A DNA stretch of 64,000 nt from Streptomyces griseus subsp. griseus (GCF_000720255.1 NZ_JOJE01000002.1:237318-301317); one strand, 5' to 3'. Positions 1-8,639 are shown, counted from the stretch's first letter. Numbers and translations: made by a program. Notes: generated by a model from the letters alone, not told the origin.

Positions 1-2
1 AG

Positions 3-1979
3 GCCCCGCAGGAGGCGCGGGACGTCCTGTCCCGGCTGGTCTGGGGCCCGCCGTACGGCCAGGTCACCTCCGACCCCGCCGCCCACCTGCGCTGGCTCCT
101 GGACCGCGCCCTCCTCGTGCCCACGGCGCCGGGGACGGTCGTACTCCCCCGCGAAGTGGCCCTGCACCTGCGGACCGGCCGCGCGCACCGCGAGCCCGAG
201 CCCGTGCCGCCGACGGTGGAGGCGACGGCGGCGCACCGGCCCCAGATCGTGGACGCGACGGCGGCCGGGCAGGCGTACGCGGCACTGGCGACCGTCGAGG
301 AACTGCTGAAGGACTGGGACGAGGGCGGCCCCGCGGTGCTGCGGGCGGGCGGACTCAGCGTGCGCGACCTGAAGCGGACGGCAGTCGCCCTCGACCTGCC
401 CGAGCCGGTCGCCGCGTTCTGGGTCGAGCTGGCGTACACGGCGGGACTGCTCGCGTCGGACGGGGAGGCCGACGAGCGGTACGCGGCGACACCGGCGTAC
501 GACGAGTGGCTGGAGCAGCCCGCGGCGCGGCGCTGGGCACGGCTGGCCGAGACGTGGCTGACCGCGACCCGCACCGCCGGGCTGGTCGGCGGCCGGGACG
601 CCAAGGACCGGACGCTGTCGGCACTGGGCCCCGGTCTCGACCGCTCGGCCGCGCCCGAGGTCCGCCACCGCGTACTGACCCTGCTGGCGGCCCTCCCCGA
701 GGGCGCGGCCCCCGCCGCCGAGTCCGTCCTGACCCGCCTCCGCTGGGAGCGCCCCCTGCGTGGCCCCCAGCAGGAGGACGACCTGCGCACCCGCCTGGCC
801 CGCTGGACCCTCTCCGAGGCTGAACTCCTGGGCGTGACGGGCCGGGGCGCCCTGTCGACCCAAGGCCGGGCCCTGCTGGGCGCGTCCACGACGAGGGCAC
901 CGGAGCCGGGGACGGGCGCCGCGACTGCGCCCGGGGGCAGCCCGTCCGAGGCGGCCCCCGCCGGCCCAGGCGACAAACTCCCCGTCCACCACCACCCCAC
1001 CCTCCGCCCGGAGCCCCTCTCCCCCGCCGAGCAGGCCGTCGCCTCCGCGGCCGCCGCCCGTCTCCTCGCCCCCCTCCTCCCCGAACCGCTCGACCACGTC
1101 CTGCTCCAGGCCGACCTGACCGCGGTGGCCCCGGGCCCGCTCAAGCGGCCGCTGGCCGACGTACTCGGCGTCCTCGCGGACGTCGAGTCGAAGGGCGGGG
1201 CGACGGTGTACCGCTTCACGCCCGCCTCGGTACGCCGGGCCCTGGACGCCGGCCGCAGCGCGTCCGACCTGCACGCCTTCCTCACGGCGCACTCCCGCAC
1301 GCCGGTGCCGCAGCCGCTGACGTACCTGATCGACGACGTGGCGCGCAGGCACGGCCACCTCCGGGTGGGCGCGGCCTCGGCGTACGTGCGCTGCGACGAC
1401 GACGCCGTACTGAACGAGATCCTCGCCGACAAGCGCGCCGCGGCCCTGCGCCTGCGCCGCCTCGCCCCCACGGTCCTGGCGGCCCAGGCCGACCCGGCGA
1501 CGCTCCTGGAGGGCCTGCGCGCGATGGGTTTCGCGCCGGCCGCCGAGTCCGCGGAGGGCGATGTCCTCATCGCCCGCGCCCACGCCCACCGCACTCCGCC
1601 CCGCACGGCCCCCGAGCCGGTCCCGGAAGGCCCGCCGGTCCCCGACGTCACCCTGCTCACGGCCGCGATCCGCGCGATCCGGGCCGGCGACCTGGCCTCC
1701 ACCACCCCCCTGAAACCGGCGGAGACCACCGCCCTGGCCCCCGGTGAACTCCCCCGCACCAGCTCCGCCGAGACCCTCGCCACCATGCAGGCCGCCGTCC
1801 TCACCGGCGCCTCCCTCTGGATCGGCTACGTCAACGCCGAGGGCACCGCCAGCCAGCGCGTCATCGCCCCCGTCCGCGTCGAGGGCGGCTTCGTCACGGC
1901 CTACGACCACACGGCCGACGAGGTCCGCACGTACCCACTGCACCGGATCACGGGGGTGGCGGAGCTCGCGGACGACTGA
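3..1979 (+). CDS. Helicase-C-like/WYL-like protein, partner of XPB (5' partial)
   Basis: The reading frame is open from the first bases of the window, so the true start lies upstream; 658 residues are visible. Residues ~364-493 resemble the domain found at the N-terminus of the XPB helicase encoded next door (Helicase_C_3 type). The last ~50 residues (LWIGYVNAEG ... YPLHRI) resemble a WYL-type beta fold. No Walker A or DEAD motif is visible, so this is probably not an ATPase but a DNA- or helicase-binding partner. A Pro/Ala/Thr-rich linker lies at ~300-340. The gene stops 74 bp before the XPB gene on the same strand; the pair is conserved in actinobacteria (from memory, Rv0862c/Rv0861c). Function is inferred from that pairing and is otherwise unknown. 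Confidence 0.82.
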   Translation, partial: APQEARDVLSRLVWGPPYGQVTSDPAAHLRWLLDRALLVPTAPGTVVLPREVALHLRTGRAHREPEPVPPTVEATAAHRPQIVDATAAGQAYAALATVEELLKDWDEGGPAVLRAGGLSVRDLKRTAVALDLPEPVAAFWVELAYTAGLLASDGEADERYAATPAYDEWLEQPAARRWARLAETWLTATRTAGLVGGRDAKDRTLSALGPGLDRSAAPEVRHRVLTLLAALPEGAAPAAESVLTRLRWERPLRGPQQEDDLRTRLARWTLSEAELLGVTGRGALSTQGRALLGASTTRAPEPGTGAATAPGGSPSEAAPAGPGDKLPVHHHPTLRPEPLSPAEQAVASAAAARLLAPLLPEPLDHVLLQADLTAVAPGPLKRPLADVLGVLADVESKGGATVYRFTPASVRRALDAGRSASDLHAFLTAHSRTPVPQPLTYLIDDVARRHGHLRVGAASAYVRCDDDAVLNEILADKRAAALRLRRLAPTVLAAQADPATLLEGLRAMGFAPAAESAEGDVLIARAHAHRTPPRTAPEPVPEGPPVPDVTLLTAAIRAIRAGDLASTTPLKPAETTALAPGELPRTSSAETLATMQAAVLTGASLWIGYVNAEGTASQRVIAPVRVEGGFVTAYDHTADEVRTYPLHRITGVAELADD

Positions 1980-2053
1980 TGGTGACCCGCCGGTGATCGT
2001 TCGGCGATAGGGCAGACTGGACGTTTGACCGTTGTGGAAAGGGTGTGCCGCGC

Positions 2054-3697
2054 GTGAATGGACCGTTGATCGTCCAGTCCGACAAAACTCTGCTCCTGGA
2101 AGTCGACCACGAGCGGGCGGACGACTGTCGTCGGGCCATCGCGCCGTTCGCGGAGCTGGAGCGGGCGCCGGAGCACATCCACACGTACCGGGTGACTCCG
2201 CTGGGGCTGTGGAACGCGCGGGCCGCCGGGCACGACGCCGAGCAGGTCGTGGACGCGCTGGTGGAGTACAGCCGGTATCCGGTGCCGCACGCGCTGCTCG
2301 TCGACATCGCCGAGACGATGGACCGGTACGGCCGGCTGACGCTGAGCAAGCACCCCGCGCACGGGCTGGTCCTCACGACCACCGACCGGCCGGTGCTGGA
2401 GGAGATCCTGCGGTCGAAGCGGGTCATGCCGCTGGTGGGGGAGCGGATCGATCCGGACACCGTGGCCGTGCACCCCTCCGAGCGGGGGCAGATCAAGCAG
2501 ACGCTGCTGAAGCTGGGCTGGCCCGCCGAGGACCTCGCGGGATACGTCGACGGCGAGGCGCACCCGATCGAGCTCGCCGAGGACGGGTGGGCGCTCAGGC
2601 CGTACCAGAAGCAGGCCGTGGAGAACTTCTGGCACGGCGGCAGCGGGGTCGTCGTCCTGCCCTGTGGCGCCGGGAAGACGCTGGTCGGGGCCGGGTCCAT
2701 GGCGCAGGCCAAGTCGACGACGCTGATCCTGGTGACGAACACCGTCTCCGCCCGGCAGTGGAAGCACGAGCTCGTGAGGCGGACCTCGCTGACCGAGGAC
2801 GAGATCGGTGAGTACAGCGGGACGCGGAAGGAGATCCGGCCCGTCACCATCGCCACGTACCAGGTGCTGACCACCAAGCGGAAGGGGATCTATCCCCACC
2901 TGGAGCTGTTCGACTCCCGGGACTGGGGCCTCATCGTCTACGACGAGGTGCATCTGCTGCCGGCGCCCGTCTTCAAGTTCACCGCGGACCTGCAGGCGCG
3001 GCGGAGGCTGGGCCTGACGGCCACCCTCGTGCGGGAGGACGGGCGCGAGTCGGACGTGTTCTCGCTGATCGGGCCCAAGCGGTTCGACGCGCCGTGGAAG
3101 GAGATCGAGGCGCAGGGGTACATCGCGCCCGCCGACTGCGTGGAGGTACGGGTCAACCTGACCGACTCCGAGCGGCTCGCGTACGCCACCGCCGAGACGG
3201 AGGAGAAGTACCGCTTCTGTGCGACGACCGCGACGAAGCGGAAGGTGACGGAGGCGATCGTGCGGAAGTTCGCCGGTCAGCAGATCCTCGTCATCGGGCA
3301 GTACATCGATCAGCTGGACGAGCTGGGTGAGCATCTGAACGCGCCCGTGATCAAGGGCGAGACGTCCAACGCCCAGCGGGAGAAGCTGTTCGACGCCTTC
3401 CGGGAGGGCGAGATCAGCGTGCTGGTGGTGTCGAAGGTGGCGAACTTCTCGATCGACCTGCCGGAGGCGACGGTCGCCATCCAGGTGTCGGGGACGTTCG
3501 GGTCGCGGCAGGAGGAGGCCCAGCGGCTGGGACGGGTGCTGCGGCCCAAGGCCGACGGGCACAAGGCCCACTTCTACTCGGTCGTGGCACGGGACACCAT
3601 CGACCAGGACTTCGCGGCGCACCGCCAGCGGTTCCTGGCGGAGCAGGGGTACGCGTACCGGATCGTGGACGCGGACGAGATGCTCGGCGAGAGCTGA
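2054..3697 (+). CDS. XPB-type DNA repair helicase (SF2)
   Basis: 547-residue DNA-dependent ATPase/3'-5' helicase of the bacterial XPB family, acting on DNA damage or unwinding. Residues ~1-130 form the Helicase_C_3-like domain shared with the preceding gene. The SF2 core follows: Walker A LPCGAGKT at ~202-209, Walker B as DEVH at ~297-300, motif III LTAT, and motif VI QRLGRVLRPK near 492. GTG at 2054 is preferred because the purine-rich GGAAAGG lies 11 bases upstream; the in-frame GTG at 2045 would leave no spacing. Product starts MNGPLIVQSDKT. Length and motifs are complete. Likely co-transcribed with the upstream partner gene. Family assignment is firm; cellular role in Streptomyces is not established. 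Confidence 0.93.
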   Translation: MNGPLIVQSDKTLLLEVDHERADDCRRAIAPFAELERAPEHIHTYRVTPLGLWNARAAGHDAEQVVDALVEYSRYPVPHALLVDIAETMDRYGRLTLSKHPAHGLVLTTTDRPVLEEILRSKRVMPLVGERIDPDTVAVHPSERGQIKQTLLKLGWPAEDLAGYVDGEAHPIELAEDGWALRPYQKQAVENFWHGGSGVVVLPCGAGKTLVGAGSMAQAKSTTLILVTNTVSARQWKHELVRRTSLTEDEIGEYSGTRKEIRPVTIATYQVLTTKRKGIYPHLELFDSRDWGLIVYDEVHLLPAPVFKFTADLQARRRLGLTATLVREDGRESDVFSLIGPKRFDAPWKEIEAQGYIAPADCVEVRVNLTDSERLAYATAETEEKYRFCATTATKRKVTEAIVRKFAGQQILVIGQYIDQLDELGEHLNAPVIKGETSNAQREKLFDAFREGEISVLVVSKVANFSIDLPEATVAIQVSGTFGSRQEEAQRLGRVLRPKADGHKAHFYSVVARDTIDQDFAAHRQRFLAEQGYAYRIVDADEMLGES

Positions 3698-3711
3698 CCG
3701 CCCGATTGCGG

Positions 3712-3891
3712 TTACTTACGGCGGACGCCGGCTTCCTCGCCGTACTCGCCGAGGATGATCACGTCGAAGGCGGCGCCCGCGAACACCTTGATCGCGCGGA
3801 GGGCGTCGCCGAGGAGGTGGCGGGGTGCGTCGGTGAGGGGTGTCGCGCCGGACGGGCGACCGGGGGCTGGGGTGAAGGTCGCTGCACTCAT
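3712..3891 (-). CDS. Small conserved hypothetical protein (59 aa)
   Basis: 59-residue product beginning MSAATFTPAPGRPSG and ending in a hydrophobic stretch (ALRAIKVFAGAAFDVIILGEYGEEAGVRRK). The ATG at 3891 has GGAG about 7 bases upstream. A single amphipathic/hydrophobic helix of ~18 residues near the C-terminus could be membrane-associated. I remember similar short proteins next to the HelD-like gene in other Streptomyces but know no function. It is convergent with the XPB gene (14 bp gap) and divergent from the HelD gene, so it shares the intergenic region containing the 35-bp dyad at 3981-4015. Confidence 0.6.
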   Translation of the reverse strand: MSAATFTPAPGRPSGATPLTDAPRHLLGDALRAIKVFAGAAFDVIILGEYGEEAGVRRK

Positions 3892-3980
3892 GTCTCCATG
3901 GTGCGTCGGCGGGCATAAAGGGGGCATCGGTCCCAGGTCCTGATCTTCCGTACTACTTGGGTACCGTCCGGAGCCCAGGC

Positions 3981-4015
3981 TTCCCCTAGGGGTAGGGCTC
4001 CCCCTACTGGGGGAA
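3981..4015. promoter_or_regulatory. 35-bp imperfect dyad upstream of helD-like gene
   Basis: The outer ends TTCCCC and GGGGAA are inverted, and two inner palindromes are nested: CCCCTAGGGG at 3983-3992 and CCCCC-TACT-GGGGG at 4000-4013. It lies 140 bp before the TTG start of the HelD gene and 90 bp before the divergent small gene. It looks like a repressor or response-regulator operator; the protein that binds it is unknown. Confidence 0.5.
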
Positions 4016-4155
4016 AACCGTTCGCGGCCTCCTCCCCCGCTCCCCTACAATCTCCGCTCTTGCCCGCCTCCCTCACGGAGTGCCGCCGTCCGGACGGAAA
4101 CCGGTCGGCACATCGCAGCAGCGACCCAGCCCGCAGCACCTTCGGAGGCACCCCC

Positions 4156-6216
4156 TTGTCCACGCCCGTCGACGACGACCCCCTCTCCCGCGAGCGCGCC
4201 CACCTCTCGGGCTCCCGTGCGGCGCTGCGCGCCATGCGTGAGGACGTCGAGTCCCTCGACATCAGCGACGTCACCGCGAACTGGGTCAACGCCGAGGTCC
4301 TGGCCCGCCAGATCGACGAGCGCGTCAAGGCGCTGGCCGACCTCAGCGACACCCCGCTCTTCTTCGGCCGCCTCGACTACCTGCACTCCCCCGGCGCGGA
4401 GCAGGCAGAGGGCGCGGAGGGCGAACGCTTCTACATCGGGCGTCGGCACGTGCACGACCACGACGGCGACCCGATGGTCATCGACTGGCGGGCACCGGTC
4501 TCGCAGCCGTTCTACCGGGCGTCGAAGAAGGACCCGATGGACATCGCGCTGCGCCGCCGCTTCGGGTACACCCGCGGCGACATCACGGCGTACGAGGACG
4601 AGCACCTCTCCGACCCGGCCGAGGCGGCGACCACCAGCAAGCTGCTCCAGCAGGAGATCGAGCGGCCGCGTGTGGGTCCGATGCGGGACATCGTGGCGAC
4701 GATCCAGCCGGAGCAGGACGAGATCGTGCGCTCGGGGCTCTCCGGCAGCGTCTGCGTCCAGGGCGGCCCCGGCACCGGGAAGACCGCCGTCGGCCTGCAC
4801 CGCGTGGCCTACCTCCTCTACGCCCACCGGGAGCGGCTCGCCCGCACCGGCACCCTGGTCATCGGGCCGAACCGGTCCTTCCTGCACTACATCGAGCAAG
4901 TGCTGCCCGCACTGGGCGAGTTGACCGTCAAGCAGGCCACGGTCGACGACCTGGTCGCACACGTCGAGGTCCGGGGCACGGACGACGCGGCGGCCGCGGT
5001 CGTGAAGGGCGACGCTCGGATGGCGGAGGTGCTGCGCAGGGCGGTCTACGCGCACGTGAGCATGCCCACCGAGCCGGTCGTCGTCGTGCGCGGTTCGCGC
5101 CGCTGGCGCGTTCCGGCGTACGAACTCGAGGACATCGTCCGTGAGTTGCTCAACCGGGACATCCGCTACGGCGCCGCCCGCGAGGCCCTTCCGCAGCGCA
5201 TCGCGCACGCCGTCCTGGTACAGATGGAGCGGGCCGGGGAGGCGCCGGACGACCGGGTGCAGGACGCGGTCGCCCGCAACAGCGCGGTGAAGGCGGCCGT
5301 GAAGGCGCTCTGGCCGGCCGTCGACCCGGCGAAACTCGTCCTGCGGCTGCTCACGGACGCGGACTTCCTCGCCGAGCACGCGGAGGGGGTCCTCGGCGCG
5401 GACGAGCAGAAGACGATCCTGTGGGCGCTGCCTGGATCTGGTAAAAGGGCGGTGCGGTCGGTGAAGTCCGCCAAGTGGTCGGCGGCGGACGCGGTGTTGA
5501 TCGACGAGGTGACGGACGTCGTCGAGCGCACGCACTCCCTGGGTCATGTCGTCCTCGACGAGGCGCAGGACCTCTCCCCCATGCAGTACCGGGCCGTCGG
5601 CCGCCGCTGCACCACCGGTTCCGCGACCGTCCTCGGCGACCTCGCGCAGGGGACCACCCCCTGGTCCACCCGGAGTTGGGACGAGGCCCTGACTCACCTG
5701 GGCAAGTCCGACGCCGTGATCGAGGAGCTGACGGCCGGTTTCCGGGTGCCGACGGACGTCATCACCTACGCCTCCCGACTGCTCCCGCACATCGCCCCGG
5801 GCCTGACCCCGGTCGCCTCGGTCCGTGAGAACCCGGGCTTCTTCGATCTGCGCTCGATCGAGGACACCGCGGAAGTCGTCGCCGCGTGCGAGGAGTTGCT
5901 GCGCAACGAGGGCTCGACCGGCCTGATCGCGGCCGACGCCCGCGTCCCGGCACTCGCCGAGGCGCTCACGGCGGCCGGCATCCCCTTCCTCGCCCCCGGG
6001 GAGGAGACCACCCAGGAGACCCGCCTGACCCTCGTGCCGGCCTCCCTGGCCAAGGGCCTGGAGTACGACTACGTGGTGCTGGACGAGCCTCGGGCGGTCG
6101 TGGACGGAGAGCCCGACGAACGCACGGGCCTGCGCCGCCTGTACGTGGCCCTGACCCGAGCGGTGTCGGGCCTGATCGTCACCCACACGGGGCCACTGCC
6201 GGAGCAGCTCGCCTGA
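4156..6216 (+). CDS. HelD-type RNA polymerase-associated ATPase (UvrD-like)
   Basis: 686-residue superfamily 1 ATPase of the HelD/HelR group, which in other bacteria binds RNA polymerase, pushes into its channels and releases stalled or rifamycin-bound enzyme. Visible features: a charged helical N-terminus, Walker A GGPGTGKT at ~203-210, Walker B DEAQD near 468, and a C-terminal UvrD-like segment (LAKGLEYDYVVLDEP ... LYVALTRA). TTG at 4156 is chosen because GGAGG sits 7 bases upstream; the longer frame to 4060 has no such site. Flanked by the dyad at 3981-4015. No rifamycin-associated element was seen upstream, so a dedicated rifampicin-resistance role (HelR) is not supported by regulation. 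From memory it corresponds to SCO4316. Confidence 0.88.
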   Translation: MSTPVDDDPLSRERAHLSGSRAALRAMREDVESLDISDVTANWVNAEVLARQIDERVKALADLSDTPLFFGRLDYLHSPGAEQAEGAEGERFYIGRRHVHDHDGDPMVIDWRAPVSQPFYRASKKDPMDIALRRRFGYTRGDITAYEDEHLSDPAEAATTSKLLQQEIERPRVGPMRDIVATIQPEQDEIVRSGLSGSVCVQGGPGTGKTAVGLHRVAYLLYAHRERLARTGTLVIGPNRSFLHYIEQVLPALGELTVKQATVDDLVAHVEVRGTDDAAAAVVKGDARMAEVLRRAVYAHVSMPTEPVVVVRGSRRWRVPAYELEDIVRELLNRDIRYGAAREALPQRIAHAVLVQMERAGEAPDDRVQDAVARNSAVKAAVKALWPAVDPAKLVLRLLTDADFLAEHAEGVLGADEQKTILWALPGSGKRAVRSVKSAKWSAADAVLIDEVTDVVERTHSLGHVVLDEAQDLSPMQYRAVGRRCTTGSATVLGDLAQGTTPWSTRSWDEALTHLGKSDAVIEELTAGFRVPTDVITYASRLLPHIAPGLTPVASVRENPGFFDLRSIEDTAEVVAACEELLRNEGSTGLIAADARVPALAEALTAAGIPFLAPGEETTQETRLTLVPASLAKGLEYDYVVLDEPRAVVDGEPDERTGLRRLYVALTRAVSGLIVTHTGPLPEQLA

Positions 6217-6482
6217 GTCGGACGCGCTCTGGGCGTGCCAGGAGGAACGCTGCCGAGCTGCGGGTATACAGTCCAGAGGCTTGGTCAAACTCCGTTCGCA
6301 TCGAGTGTGGACCGTGGGGTTGGCTGTGTTCGGGCTCGTAGGCCTGGGGACGGCTGTCGCCGCCTTGGTGCGGCCCCAGCCCGGTCGGCCATCGGCTTGG
6401 TGCCGGTGTTCCCCGTGGTTCCCCGCTCGATCTGGCGCGCTCGTGGTGCACGTCTGCTGCCGAGCTCCCACAAGGGCTCTGC

Positions 6483-6797
6483 TTGAATCAGCCCATGGCT
6501 TCCATCGGCGCACCGGACGAGACACGAGGGACGAAGGAGCTCGCGGTCTGGTGCGGCGGAGTGTCCGTGGCGTGCTGGTTTTGCTGCCCCTTCTGGACAC
6601 TCGTCTGCTTCCTTGCGCTGCCCATGGCCGTCGTCGGCCTTGTGCGGGCCTACGTCGAGTACCGGGCGTCAGTGCGTGGCCGGGCGAGCAGGTCGCGAGC
6701 CGTGGTGGGTGGTGCGCTGTCCCTCCTGGGAGGAACAGCGGCGATCGCCTACGTGGTCTTTCTGGCCACCCACCCGGACCTTCCCGTCCAGGGGTAG
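6483..6797 (+). CDS. Small membrane protein, DUF4190-like
   Basis: 104-residue product with two hydrophobic segments, roughly residues 23-47 (VWCGGVSVACWFCCPFWTLV) and 72-94 (GGALSLLGGTAAIAYVVFLA), separated by a basic loop (RASVRGRASRSR). The arrangement matches DUF4190-type small membrane proteins of actinobacteria. TTG at 6483 has AAGGG upstream; ATG at 6495 is an alternative. It ends 46 bp before the convergent cutC gene. Function unknown. The 266 bp upstream (6217-6482) hold only short, uncertain frames. Confidence 0.62.
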   Translation: MNQPMASIGAPDETRGTKELAVWCGGVSVACWFCCPFWTLVCFLALPMAVVGLVRAYVEYRASVRGRASRSRAVVGGALSLLGGTAAIAYVVFLATHPDLPVQG

Positions 6798-6843
6798 TGG
6801 TCCCCGGGCACACGGGCCCCCGGTCGAAGCGACTCGGCTCCGG

Positions 6844-7539
6844 CTACCGAGACGCGTCCAGAACCCTCCGCCACTGCGCCACCGCCGCCGCCGAGACCGG
6901 TCCCGCCCAGCCGTCGGGGCGGGCCGCGCCGCCGATGTGGAAGGCGTCGACGCCGGCGGCGAGGAGGGGCGGGACATGGTCGAGGCGGAGGCCGCCGCCG
7001 ACCAGGATGCGCTGTTCGTAGCCGGGCTCCCCCTGCCTCGCCGCCTCCGTCAGCAGCGTGGGGAGCCCGTCGTCGACGCCGGTGGCCGCGCCCGCGGTGA
7101 GGTAGGTGTCCAGGCCGGGGAGCCCGTCCAGTTGCTTGCGGAGGGCGTCCCGGTCGGCGGCCCGGTCGATCGCCCGGTGGAAGGTCCAGGGGCACCCGTC
7201 GAGCACGCCGACGACCCGCTCCACCGCGGCCAGGTCCACTCCGCCGTCCGCGTCGAGGAACCCGAGCACGAACTCCTCGGCCCCGGCATCGCGCAGTTCT
7301 CCGGCGACCCCGGCCAGCCGGTCGACGTCCCCCGCGGCGAACCCGTCCGCGAGTCGCAGCATCACGCGGGGCGCGATGTCCACGGCGGCGCGGACGCCGG
7401 CCACGGTCCGGGGTGACGGGGTGAGCCCGTCGGCCGCCATGTCGGTGACCAGTTCGAGGCGGTCCGCGCCCCCGGCCTGGGCGGCGACGGCGTCCTCGAC
7501 GTCGAGGGCGATCACCTCCAGGACTGCACGCTTGCTCAT
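6844..7539 (-). CDS. cutC: CutC family protein
   Basis: 231-residue TIM-barrel protein matching the CutC family throughout: N-terminal LEVIALDVEDAVAAQAGGADRLEL, central FHRAIDR, and C-terminal ILVGGGLRLDHVPPLLAAGVDAFHIGGAARP. CutC was named for copper homeostasis in E. coli, but that role is disputed and the biochemical activity is uncertain. The gene is preceded by a probable DasR site (7575-7590), which would tie its expression to N-acetylglucosamine signalling instead. Start ATG at 7539. Length is normal for the family. The copper label should be treated cautiously. Confidence 0.9.
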   Translation of the reverse strand: MSKRAVLEVIALDVEDAVAAQAGGADRLELVTDMAADGLTPSPRTVAGVRAAVDIAPRVMLRLADGFAAGDVDRLAGVAGELRDAGAEEFVLGFLDADGGVDLAAVERVVGVLDGCPWTFHRAIDRAADRDALRKQLDGLPGLDTYLTAGAATGVDDGLPTLLTEAARQGEPGYEQRILVGGGLRLDHVPPLLAAGVDAFHIGGAARPDGWAGPVSAAAVAQWRRVLDASR

Positions 7540-7574
7540 GGGACCCCATTCGTCTCGGGCTCAGTTCAGGCACT

Positions 7575-7590
7575 ACAGGTCTAGTCCAAT
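7575..7590 (-). promoter_or_regulatory. Probable DasR-responsive element (dre) of cutC
   Basis: Read on the cutC strand the site is ATTGGACTAGACCTGT, matching 13 of 16 positions of the dre consensus ASTGGTCTAGACCAST. It shares the core GGACTAGACCT with the dre at 26033-26048 before nagK. It lies 36-51 bp upstream of the cutC start, in promoter position. Confidence 0.6.
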
Positions 7591-7729
7591 TGCGCCCAGC
7601 CTACGCCCCCGGACCCGCCACCCCCGCCTCCTGCCTCTTCGACCGTCGCCCTCAGAAAAAACCCCGCGCCCGCGTACTCCCGAAAGCGACCGGCCCTCCA
7701 CCACCCGCATCAGCGCGGCCGGACAGTGC

Positions 7730-7779
7730 GCCACCACATCCCGCACCGTCCAGCGCCACCACATCCCGCACCGTCCAGC
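7730..7779. repeat. Perfect 25-bp tandem duplication (2 copies)
   Basis: Two identical adjacent 25-bp units at 7730-7754 and 7755-7779; identity extends two more bases leftward to 7728. The unit length is not a multiple of three, so it shifts the frame of the gene remnant it lies in. Perfect identity suggests a recent event or replication slippage. Confidence 0.95.
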
Positions 7780-7966
7780 CGGGACACGCGGCGAGCGGCA
7801 GGGCGAAGTCCGCGTCGGGCCGGGCCCGCAGCAGCGGCACCAAGACGTCCCGCTCGATCACCAGCAGCCTTCCGAGCAGTTCGGGGTCACGCACGTCGTG
7901 CGCATCCGTCGTCGTCACGGGCCCCACGCCAGGACGCGCCGGGAGGTCAGACGGGAGAATGGGGGC

Positions 7967-8611
7967 ATGGCCGATCTCGACGTCCTGCGCACCCGTTTCA
8001 CCCGGGCCCTGGAAGGAGCCCGCGGGCCGGCCGCCGGTCCCGACCCCCTCCCCTACGCCGACAACCTGCTCACCCGCTGGCAGGAGCCACAGCGCCGCTA
8101 CCACACGCTCGCGCACCTCACCGCGGTCCTCGACCACGTCGACGTACTGGAGAAGCACGCCGACGACCCGGACGTCGTACGGCTGGCCGCCTGGTTCCAC
8201 GACGCCGTCTACCTCCCGGACCGCTCCGAGAACGAGGAGCGCTCCGCCCGCCTCGCCGAACGCGCCCTGCCCGAGGCCGGGCTGCCCGACACCGAGACCG
8301 CCGAGGTGGCCCGTCTGGTCCGCCTCACCGTCACCCACGCCCCGGCCGACGACGACCGCGACGGGCAGGTGCTGTGCGACGCCGACCTCGCGATCCTCGC
8401 GGCGCCGCCGTCCGCGTACGCCGCCTACACGACCGCCGTCCGCGAGGAGTACCACTTCGTCCCGAACGACGCCTTCCGCGCCGGCCGCTCGGACATCCTG
8501 CGCCAACTCCTCGCCCTGCCCCGGCTGTTCAGGACGCCGTACGGCGAGGAGAAGTGGGAGGCGACAGCGCGCCACAACCTGCGCGGCGAGCTGGAAATGC
8601 TGTCGACCTGA
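7967..8611 (+). CDS. HD-domain predicted metal-dependent phosphohydrolase
   Basis: 214-residue protein of the uncharacterised HD superfamily. Visible ligands are H in RRYHTLAHL (around residue 45), the HD pair in AAWFHDAVY (H78-D79), and D in LCDADLAILA, the usual metal-binding set. The family size (~200 residues) is matched. Substrate unknown; distantly related enzymes hydrolyse nucleotides or other phosphate esters. ATG at 7967 follows ACGGGAGAATGGGGGC, giving a plausible ribosome site. It ends 28 bp before the following acetyltransferase fusion gene, so the two are probably co-transcribed. Confidence 0.85.
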   Translation: MADLDVLRTRFTRALEGARGPAAGPDPLPYADNLLTRWQEPQRRYHTLAHLTAVLDHVDVLEKHADDPDVVRLAAWFHDAVYLPDRSENEERSARLAERALPEAGLPDTETAEVARLVRLTVTHAPADDDRDGQVLCDADLAILAAPPSAYAAYTTAVREEYHFVPNDAFRAGRSDILRQLLALPRLFRTPYGEEKWEATARHNLRGELEMLST

Positions 8612-8639
8612 GGGCGTGGCGGTGCTTACGCTCGGGCCC

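Larger units (their letters stand above)
7573..7918 (-). pseudogene. Maleylpyruvate-isomerase-like gene remnant, frameshifted and truncated
   Basis: From GTG 7918 the frame reads VTTTDAHDVRDPELLGRLL ... ACPGWTVRDVVA, the typical N-terminus of actinobacterial mycothiol-dependent maleylpyruvate isomerase-like/DinB-superfamily proteins. A perfect 25-bp tandem duplication at 7730-7779 then shifts the frame. If one copy is removed the frame continues as ACPGWTVRDVVAHCPAAL, the expected family sequence. Even so, the product would end after a further non-homologous Arg/Gly-rich tail at 7573, so the C-terminal two thirds are also missing. The remnant is divergent from the HD gene and runs into the cutC promoter. 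No function expected. Confidence 0.72.

Noticed and set aside
1901..3622. Long open frame antisense to the XPB gene
   Set aside because: Low-complexity Arg/Leu/Gly/His-rich product, no start with ribosome site; typical mirror frame of a high-GC gene.
3900..4155. Rifamycin-associated element upstream of the HelD gene
   Set aside because: The expected GGGGCTTGC-type inverted repeat is absent; the palindromes seen differ.
6217..6482. Short plus-strand frames with one hydrophobic stretch (VGLAVFGLVGLGTAVAALV)
   Set aside because: Frame breaks soon after, no ribosome site; may be decayed DNA but too weak to list as a gene.
4045..6813. 922-codon open frame antisense to the HelD gene
   Set aside because: Product is compositionally biased and has no domain; the plus-strand gene has Walker motifs.
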